IMG/VR virus record: IMGVR_UViG_3300044675_000918
Span: 1 to 30,221 of that record
Direction: 5' to 3' (one strand)
DNA: 30,221 nt
DNA from: a virus
Numbering within the stretch: the first letter of the stretch is position 1; the number at the start of each line of letters is the position of its first letter. Positions 25,586 through 30,221 of this stretch are shown one piece after another. Position numbers and translations under genes: made by a program. The notes below the pieces were generated by a model, which saw nothing but the letters and a program-made list of their open reading frames with translations, did not search any database and was not told the DNA's origin.

Positions 25586-25605
25586 TAGCGGAGCGTTATT
25601 TTTGA

Positions 25606-26286
25606 TTAATCGTAAACCTCATAGTCTAGCCCCATTCCAATTCCAAACCCCGCTCTTTCGGCGTTGGCGCCCTGCAATGCAAGAATATCTCTTCCATCTT
25701 GCGTTTTCCCTCCACTAAAGACTCTAGCCTTCATGTCTTCCCATTCATTTCCACTTCCAGAGTTCTTATCTAAATCTACCCCTTGCATCGCAGCAACAAA
25801 TTTTTTATCACTATAGTCTAATTCTCTTTTTATTTTTAATGTGGCTGTCAGTTCTTGCATTGACATTGATGATTCTAGTTGATCATAGTCTTTCCATATA
25901 CCGATTAAAAAAACCTCTGCTTCTAATTTTGCTAAATCTAATGTGTCCCATGTGGATCCGCTTTCAACTGCCTGATCCTTAACAGTATCTTCTGACTTTT
26001 GGTTAATTTTAATTCCCGCTGCTACATCAATTACTTCATATATGGTTGGCAAGTCAAGGTTATCTTCTAGATCTTCTATTGTTTTAATTGATGGGCAATA
26101 CTGTTGCATTGCTATTAAAGCGCATTTGGCCAAGACTGATATTGATTCATCATCTGTTTTTGCTTCTTTTATTGTTTCAAAAGTTTCTAGGAATTCTCTT
26201 AGATATTTTATTTTTAGTGGAGCAGCAACAACTACTCTATCGTCTACTAATGATATTTTTTTTGTGTCATATATTTTAGTTGCCAT
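25606..26286 (-). CDS. Tail assembly chaperone, long paralog (GT-like, in-frame)
   Basis: This 226-aa protein begins MATKIYDTKKISLVDDRVVV. Residues 1-95 (PLKIKYLREFLETFETIKEA, VLAKCALIAMQQYCPSI, EDNLDLPTIYEVIDVAAGIK) are paralogous to the whole short chaperone. Residues 96-226 form a T-like extension with a helical part and a Gly-rich end (AERAGFGIGMGLDYEVYD). In lambda-like phages the extended product comes from a programmed -1 frameshift. Here it is one continuous frame. A U UUU UUA heptamer lies at codons 125-127 (25912-25906). The open frame begins at 26316, but those codons fall in a terminator hairpin, so ATG 26286 is chosen. It has no ribosome binding site, and TATACT lies 6 nt upstream, suggesting a leaderless start. 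Confidence 0.82.
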   Translation of the reverse strand: MATKIYDTKKISLVDDRVVVAAPLKIKYLREFLETFETIKEAKTDDESISVLAKCALIAMQQYCPSIKTIEDLEDNLDLPTIYEVIDVAAGIKINQKSEDTVKDQAVESGSTWDTLDLAKLEAEVFLIGIWKDYDQLESSMSMQELTATLKIKRELDYSDKKFVAAMQGVDLDKNSGSGNEWEDMKARVFSGGKTQDGRDILALQGANAERAGFGIGMGLDYEVYD

Positions 26287-26292
26287 TATATA

Positions 26293-26301
26293 AGTATACC
26301 A
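26293..26301 (-). promoter_or_regulatory. Extended -10 promoter element with leaderless start
   Basis: TGGTATACT on the minus strand is a TGn-extended -10. Six bases (TATATA) separate it from ATG 26286, and no Shine-Dalgarno sequence exists. It lies right after a hairpin terminator, so transcription is probably stopped and restarted here, separating capsid/tube expression from chaperones and tape measure. Confidence 0.5.
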
Positions 26302-26333
26302 AACAGAAAGGCCCAACCCCGAAGGATTGAGCC
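26300..26333 (-). terminator. Rho-independent terminator after the major tail protein gene
   Basis: On the minus strand GGCTCAATCC and GGGTTGGGCC (26333-26310) pair over 10 bp with two G-U wobbles around a TTCG tetraloop closed by C-G. The U-rich tract TTTCTGTTTG follows. It lies 18 nt past the stop of the major tail protein gene, a usual site for limiting read-through from a very highly expressed gene. Confidence 0.85.
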
Positions 26334-26350
26334 TCTCATATTAAGTTGTA

Positions 26351-27025
26351 TTATGCTAGGGAACGGTCTACGATCTTACCATATGACGCATTGTCATTTG
26401 GAAGAAGACGGAATGAAACCTCAAACATTGTTGCTTCATCGCGCTTTGCAGATACTGTTACATTCTCAATTGAGAGTGCACGGTATGCTACATAGATTCT
26501 TTCCTTTGGATCTAGAGAAGAACCAGAACCTGGTCCTACTGCTACAATACCACGCTCTAGTGGAACGTCACCAATGTCGCCTGCAGACATCTTGAGAGTC
26601 TGTAGACCTGATGCCTCTGGAGATAAGTCTCCACCAACTCCACCTTTTCCTGCAATCGCAACTAGAAGATTTTCTAGTGTTGATTCAGCAAAAGATGTAT
26701 TTAGATTAACTGTCATACCTTGCTTGAATAAACGAGCAACGTCGAGAAGTTGATCTACTGCTACGTCACCAAAATCTGGTTGGAATGCGAGTTCCAAACC
26801 ATTTGATGTGTAACCGATGTTTGTATAGCCAGCGCCTGTTACGGAGTCTGACAAAGTATCCTTGTAGGATGTTGAGGATGCTGTAAGTGCTGGAAGGTCT
26901 GTTGCTGCTTGAGCATCAGTGATCTTGCCATCTACTTCATTGTATCCGATTGGACCTGCATTATGTGTAAAAAGTGCTGCTGCACCCACGATAATGTTAC
27001 TACTTGAACCACGGCTGTATGCCAT
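26351..27025 (-). CDS. Major tail (tube) protein
   Basis: This 224-aa protein begins MAYSRGSSSNIIVGAAALFT. It likely forms the tail tube rings. The sequence has typical tube-protein features: small residues, many strands, and GYTSNGLELAFQPDFGDVAV followed by a helix (DQLLDVARLFKQGMTVNLNT). It ends with a strand pair (ENVTVSAKRDEATMFEVSFR). It is followed by a terminator and the chaperone and tape measure genes, the standard order. The open frame extends to 27070, but ATG 27025 has AAAGAGGTGA at good spacing and starts the tube-like sequence. A promoter-like TTACCA-17-TATAAT precedes it, fitting a strongly expressed structural gene. Confidence 0.82.
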   Translation of the reverse strand: MAYSRGSSSNIIVGAAALFTHNAGPIGYNEVDGKITDAQAATDLPALTASSTSYKDTLSDSVTGAGYTNIGYTSNGLELAFQPDFGDVAVDQLLDVARLFKQGMTVNLNTSFAESTLENLLVAIAGKGGVGGDLSPEASGLQTLKMSAGDIGDVPLERGIVAVGPGSGSSLDPKERIYVAYRALSIENVTVSAKRDEATMFEVSFRLLPNDNASYGKIVDRSLA

Positions 27026-27074
27026 ATATCTCACCTCTTTCATTTTATTAAAAGGGGGTTGTTTCCTCAAATCA

Positions 27075-27103
27075 ATTATACAGCCTTTTTATTATGCTGG
27101 TAA
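27075..27103 (-). promoter_or_regulatory. Candidate promoter for the major tail protein gene
   Basis: On the minus strand TTACCA (27103-27098) and TATAAT (27080-27075) are 17 bp apart. The -35 matches TTGACA at 4 of 6 bases. The region overlaps the end of the tail terminator gene and lies about 50 nt upstream of ATG 27025, leaving a leader with a good ribosome binding site. Confidence 0.55.
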
Positions 27104-27628
27104 TTCTAGTGGGTGCCAGTCGTAGTCTATAATTATCTTATTCCCCGCATAGGTACGGGCTGTGCCAAAGTCTACAATATCTCTGGTTTCTTCTAGTTGA
27201 TAGATCTTGAAGTTATGAAAGAATACAGGCTTAGAGTCTATGGTCTGATAATCTAGGTTTGCTTGGGCCCATTCATTAAGGTCTTTTGCTGAGTCGTCAC
27301 CATTGTCAAGCAAGTCACTTACCTGTTGTTGGGTTATAACCATATTTCTCTGTGCGTTGTCTCCTACTGAATAAAAATAGTAAAGAAGTTGCTCACACTT
27401 AATATATGGAAATGGAGTTCTTCTCATTTTAAACATTCTGTCATATACCCCAAAGACCCCATTGCTTTGTGGAAATGTTTCAGTCAAAGCATCAATTTCT
27501 GTTGGAAGTGTTGGGAAAAAATATGTTGTTCCAATGCTTGTGTTTGTATCTGGGTTAAAGTTTGGACTTATCTTTGCTGCCAGATAAGCATTAATAATTG
27601 TAGGTGGATGATGAATTACTGCAGCCAT
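27092..27628 (-). CDS. Probable tail terminator protein
   Basis: This 178-aa protein begins MAAVIHHPPTIINAYLAAKI. It has an alpha/beta body with the segments RTPFPYIKCEQLLYYFYSVG and QQVSDLLDNGDDSAKDLNEW, then a terminal strand pair ending GNKIIIDYDWHPLELPA. It sits between the tail-completion gene and the major tail protein, where the tail terminator (the ring that caps the tube and joins the head) is usually encoded. The call is based mostly on position and size. ATG 27628 overlaps the preceding stop as TAATG. No motif is diagnostic by eye. Confidence 0.5.
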   Translation of the reverse strand: MAAVIHHPPTIINAYLAAKISPNFNPDTNTSIGTTYFFPTLPTEIDALTETFPQSNGVFGVYDRMFKMRRTPFPYIKCEQLLYYFYSVGDNAQRNMVITQQQVSDLLDNGDDSAKDLNEWAQANLDYQTIDSKPVFFHNFKIYQLEETRDIVDFGTARTYAGNKIIIDYDWHPLELPA

Positions 27629-28302
27629 TATGCACCCATCCCTGCGTTAGCAATCCATCGGTATCCAGTTGATAGGCCTTTTGCCTTACCCATTCTTTTA
27701 CCTGCTGGCATATTCTTTTTATATACCTGTGGATTTTCAAGATATTTTGCTATACCACTTGTTCTTAAAAATGCTTGTGAAAAATACTTATTGAAAAACA
27801 TATCAAAGGCTTTTTCAAAACCACCTTCTACTTCTGTTCCTCCAGGATTCATTACCTGCACTGGACCTCTAGTAAATATAGTTTCTCCACCATCCTCAAA
27901 TGCTAAAACCTGTGCAACCTTTGGTCTAATTGTAACTGGAATTCCATACTCCATAATTCTTGCTTTGTCATAGAATGGTGTACGAGATCCATCCTTAATA
28001 GATGTTGACTGTCTAAATGATGACCGAAAAGATAACCCTAGATTGCTAGTTGTGTAAGATATATCATACAGTCTTGCATCTGGGCTTCCAGTCATAGTCC
28101 ACTCATAAACATGGTGAAGCATTTCAGGATTAACTCTTGCGTTAGAGTCTATAAATTCTTTCATTACCTCTACTGTTTCCATGCCTAATGTTTTTAGAAA
28201 TACAGTCTTTCCTCTTTGAACTCCTTCTAGAAATCCTATAGAGTAGTCAATAATATTGCTCATATCTTTCTTAAATTGTTTTGAGTTAAATGTTGTTATC
28301 AT
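27628..28302 (-). CDS. Probable tail-completion / neck protein (HK97 gp10-like)
   Basis: This 224-aa protein begins MITTFNSKQFKKDMSNIIDY. A helical N-terminal half is followed by RIMEYGIPVTIRPKVAQVLA, FEDGGETIFTRGPVQVMNPG and a long helix (GFEKAFDMFFNKYFSQAFLR), an arrangement typical of HK97 gp10-like completion proteins. It acts at the head-tail joint. The C-terminus is basic (KKNMPAGKRMGKAKG). ATG 28302 overlaps the preceding stop as ATGA, with GGTGATG just upstream. The family assignment is moderately sure and the exact neck position is inferred from order. Confidence 0.6.
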   Translation of the reverse strand: MITTFNSKQFKKDMSNIIDYSIGFLEGVQRGKTVFLKTLGMETVEVMKEFIDSNARVNPEMLHHVYEWTMTGSPDARLYDISYTTSNLGLSFRSSFRQSTSIKDGSRTPFYDKARIMEYGIPVTIRPKVAQVLAFEDGGETIFTRGPVQVMNPGGTEVEGGFEKAFDMFFNKYFSQAFLRTSGIAKYLENPQVYKKNMPAGKRMGKAKGLSTGYRWIANAGMGA

Positions 28303-28748
28303 ACATCACCTGACTGATTCTCTGATCTTCTTATTACCAACTTGTAAGATTCAACTACGCCAAATGGGCCAGTAAAAGGTTCGTAGGTCGCTACTTCAAA
28401 CAAGGTGCCTTTGCCAGATCTAGGACCTGAAGTCTCCATATAAATAAGGTTTCCTTCTTGATCTTTAATGTCAGATATTAATATGTTAGTTAAAGCATTT
28501 TTGCTATCTAGCAAAGAAATTCTAATGTCTGATTTTGCTCTTCCAATAAGGATTGAGTTTTGAGTTATGTTTACATTTGGTTTTACTTCTTCTTTAAATG
28601 CTGATCCTCCTGAAGAAAAACTACAAGCAAAAACTCTGTCAAGCACCCAATGTTTTTTTATTGCACCAAATTCACCTTGATCAACTATTGGATGATACAC
28701 AGATGCTTGCATTGGAAACATAAAGTCTGGTGTTTCACAAACTGTCAT
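28299..28748 (-). CDS. Probable head-closure (stopper) protein
   Basis: This 149-aa protein begins MTVCETPDFMFPMQASVYHP. It is beta-rich (DIRISLLDSKNALTNILISD, YKLVIRRSENQ) and of the size and position of stopper proteins, which plug the portal channel after DNA packaging. It follows the adaptor-like gene (TAATG overlap) and precedes the completion protein (ATGA overlap). No diagnostic motif is visible, so the call is positional with supportive composition. Confidence 0.55.
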   Translation of the reverse strand: MTVCETPDFMFPMQASVYHPIVDQGEFGAIKKHWVLDRVFACSFSSGGSAFKEEVKPNVNITQNSILIGRAKSDIRISLLDSKNALTNILISDIKDQEGNLIYMETSGPRSGKGTLFEVATYEPFTGPFGVVESYKLVIRRSENQSGDV

Positions 28749-29644
28749 TATAACACCCCAAGTTTTGTAATAGACTTAGTATACTTTGAAAGTATCTTGT
28801 CTACAATTATGTTTCCTGTTCCTTCGAAAAGACCCTTATCAAACTGAATTCTATATTGATCTGTGTTATAAGAAGAAATAAATCTCTTGTAGTAATCTAA
28901 TTTTCCGCACTCTAGGTCATGGATTAACATCTCTGTTGCTCTAATAATGTCTGACGGCACTGCTGTATATCCATATTCAACAGTTATTAGGTAATCCCAT
29001 GTTTTACCAAACCCTCTGTATATAAACTGTGGGTCTAGAGAATCTGATGCTGCAGCAGGTAAAACTAATGGGGAAGACTCTGCACGATTAATGTTGTCTG
29101 ATGACTTCTCAATGATTGCTGTTTTGTCTGATGATACTTCGTATTCTCTATCTTCTACTAATTTGTTGTTTTCGTATACCGCTAAAACCTTTTTTACGTC
29201 ATCCCAGATTGGCAGATAGTCTGCTCCAGTTCCCGTAAAATGTAAAACTTTTTTCTTATAATAAAATCCTTCTATAACTATTGAGTCAATAATTGCTCTT
29301 GCAATTTCTTCATTTGCTGTATAGGTAGCAATGTCTGATGCTGTAGATGCTTTTCTTGATGGATCTACGTATGGTCTTACGATTTCATAAGTTTCATCTT
29401 GAAGAATTACTTCTCCAACTGCCCCAAGATTTTTAACAATTTCAACCCTATATGAAGAGTCGTATTTTCCTGACAAAGATATATCAATAGTATTCCCTGC
29501 TGATTTGTTTAAAAATGTTAATGTCGATATTGAAAGATCCGCCATATCTGTTATGTTAACAGTTATTGTCGATGATGTTATTCCCGCAGGAACCACAAAA
29601 TCAACAGATATGTCTGCATATGGCGAAACTCTCAATATCTCCAT
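28748..29644 (-). CDS. Probable head-tail connector (adaptor) with extra N-terminal domain
   Basis: This 298-aa protein begins MEILRVSPYADISVDFVVPA. Residues 1-95 look like an Ig-type beta sandwich (STITVNITDMADLSISTLTF, then YRVEIVKNLGAVGEVILQDE). The C-terminal 70 residues (YTAVPSDIIRATEMLIHDLE, then YYKRFISSYN) have the helical pattern of gp6/gp15-like adaptors, which dock on the portal. The total length is about twice that of simple adaptors, so an added domain is likely. ATG 29644 lies 6 nt after the preceding stop, with a weak ribosome binding site, so translation may be coupled. Confidence 0.6.
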   Translation of the reverse strand: MEILRVSPYADISVDFVVPAGITSSTITVNITDMADLSISTLTFLNKSAGNTIDISLSGKYDSSYRVEIVKNLGAVGEVILQDETYEIVRPYVDPSRKASTASDIATYTANEEIARAIIDSIVIEGFYYKKKVLHFTGTGADYLPIWDDVKKVLAVYENNKLVEDREYEVSSDKTAIIEKSSDNINRAESSPLVLPAAASDSLDPQFIYRGFGKTWDYLITVEYGYTAVPSDIIRATEMLIHDLECGKLDYYKRFISSYNTDQYRIQFDKGLFEGTGNIIVDKILSKYTKSITKLGVL

Positions 29645-29650
29645 CTTTAA

Positions 29651-30094
29651 TTACCCTAAACTCTTTTGGACTTCTTCGGGTGTTGCTAAGCGAACATGTG
29701 AGCGAGTAAGCCACTTGTCTGCTTGATCTTTTGTTACAATATTAACACCTTTGTAAATGGCTCCACTTGCTTCTTCCCAACGAACATTGCTTGTTGAGTA
29801 AATAGCAACTTTGTCTCCATTTTGATTTTCTGGTTTAATATTTTTTTGTTTACCATCTGCTGCCATGGAGCCAATAGCGCCTGTCTTTGTAAAGCCTAGC
29901 GACTGAACTGGTTCTTCTACTGCAGGTGCTTCAACAACTGCTTCGGCAACTGGTGCCTCAACAACTGGTGCTTCTGCTTCTACTGCTGGCTCAACAACTG
30001 ATTCTGCTGCCTGAGCAACTTGCTCTGGAGTTGACCAATAGCCTGTAGAAATTTTTTGTTCTTTATCTTCTGAAAATGAATTATTATTTTCCAT
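29651..30094 (-). CDS. Capsid-adjacent protein with Glu/Ala/Pro/Val-rich region, function unknown
   Basis: This 147-aa protein begins MENNNSFSEDKEQKISTGYW. Residues about 23-65 are a low-complexity run of short Glu, Ala, Pro and Val repeats such as VVEAPVAEAVVEAPAVEEPV, probably extended and disordered. The C-terminal part (YSTSNVRWEEASGAIYKGVN, DQADKWLTRSHVRLATPEEV) looks folded and ends in a helix. Being the first gene after the capsid terminator, it could be a capsid decoration, head-fibre or neck accessory protein, but no function is provable. ATG 30094 has a strong AAGGAGG upstream, and an extended -10 lies before it. Confidence 0.75.
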   Translation of the reverse strand: MENNNSFSEDKEQKISTGYWSTPEQVAQAAESVVEPAVEAEAPVVEAPVAEAVVEAPAVEEPVQSLGFTKTGAIGSMAADGKQKNIKPENQNGDKVAIYSTSNVRWEEASGAIYKGVNIVTKDQADKWLTRSHVRLATPEEVQKSLG

Positions 30095-30113
30095 TTGTAT
30101 CCTCCTTGTTTGT

Positions 30114-30122
30114 ATTATATCA
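30114..30122 (-). promoter_or_regulatory. Extended -10 promoter element after the capsid terminator
   Basis: TGATATAAT on the minus strand is a TGn-extended -10. It lies 19 nt before ATG 30094 and right behind a hairpin terminator. The short leader contains AAGGAGG. The pairing of terminator and promoter suggests that expression of the head-tail genes is reset after the capsid gene. The spacing to any -35 would fall inside the hairpin, where no match is seen. Confidence 0.5.
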
Positions 30123-30124
30123 TT

Positions 30125-30164
30125 AAAGTATTAAGGGGGACAGGAGAGTGAACTCCCGCCCCCC
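30125..30164 (-). terminator. Hairpin terminator after the capsid gene
   Basis: On the minus strand GGGGGGCGGGAG (30164-30153) pairs with CTCCTGTCCCCC (30146-30135) over 12 bp with two G-U wobbles, around the 6-nt loop TTCACT. It is followed by TTAATACTTT, a modest U-rich tract. It lies 21 nt past the stop of the upstream gene. Confidence 0.8.
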
Positions 30165-30185
30165 ATTAAAGGTACTGTTTACAGA

Positions 30186-30221
30186 CTATGCGTCTGCTGC
30201 AGCGTCAGCGAATGCGATTGC
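30186..30221 (-). CDS. C-terminal end of a gene, probably the major capsid protein (partial)
   Basis: The window edge holds 11 codons and a TAG stop (30188-30186) on the minus strand, reading AIAFADAAADA. The small-residue, Ala/Asp-rich end and the strong terminator after it, ahead of the head-tail genes, fit the 3' end of a major capsid gene. Only 36 bases are visible, so the frame is chosen because it gives a clean ending just before the hairpin. Identity is inferred from position. Confidence 0.5.
   Translation of the reverse strand, partial: AIAFADAAADA

Noticed and set aside
26287-26316. Longer N-terminus for the long tail chaperone
   Set aside because: Ten extra codons would fall within the terminator and promoter, and the paralog alignment starts after ATG 26286.
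27389-27973. Plus-strand open frame of 194 codons
   Set aside because: It lies opposite the tail terminator and completion genes, has Cys/Ser-rich shadow-like composition, no ribosome binding site pattern and no recognisable motif.
1-30221. tRNA genes, integrase, attachment sites and lytic enzymes
   Set aside because: I looked for cloverleaf-like segments, recombinase motifs and lysozyme, amidase or holin signatures in the gaps and proteins and saw none. Gaps are too short for tRNAs.

Overview
This window is part of the genome of a long-tailed double-stranded DNA phage (siphovirus type). Every convincing gene is on the minus strand, so the biological order runs from base 30221 down to base 1. 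The DNA is AT-rich. Genes are packed tightly, with repeated TAATG or ATGA stop/start overlaps and almost no intergenic space. No tRNA, CRISPR array, insertion sequence, integrase or attachment site was seen. The host cannot be read directly. The gene set (a DnaE-type polymerase, DnaB, a DnaG-type primase and RecA beside a siphovirus tail module) together with apparently leaderless starts would suit a low-GC actinobacterium, for example a freshwater one, but this is a weak inference.

Head and neck (30221 to about 27092): the last 11 codons of a probable major capsid gene, a strong hairpin terminator, a promoter-like extended -10, a 147-aa protein with a Glu/Ala/Pro/Val-rich half, then the likely head-tail adaptor, head-closure stopper, tail-completion protein and tail terminator. 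Tail tube and tape measure (27025 to 16323): the major tail protein, a UUCG-loop terminator, two paralogous tail-assembly chaperones (one long, one short, as separate genes rather than one frameshifted gene) and a 2960-aa tape measure protein. Tail tip and fibres (16333 to 8480): a Dit-like protein, a 1462-aa hub-like protein with an embedded lectin/LamG-like region, and four smaller adhesion or structural proteins.

Replication and regulation (8480 to 1): a zinc-ribbon mini-protein, a MerR/excisionase-like HTH protein with an AT-hook-like motif, two small proteins of unknown function, DnaB helicase, another unknown, a CHC2/TOPRIM primase, a probable ssDNA-binding protein, a PHP-containing DNA polymerase III alpha subunit and RecA (cut by the window edge). 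This is close to a complete phage replisome, in which helicase, primase, SSB, polymerase and recombinase would be expressed together as one operon.

The most unusual items are: (1) an accessory region of about 800 residues inside the tape measure protein, part of which looks like a HipA/PI4K-type kinase fold; (2) the duplicated tail-assembly chaperone genes, with a U UUU UUA heptamer in the long copy where either frameshift would give a short product; (3) a recurrent extended -10 motif (TGG TATAAT or variants), three copies of which sit only 5-6 nt before a start codon that lacks a good ribosome binding site, which suggests leaderless phage mRNAs.
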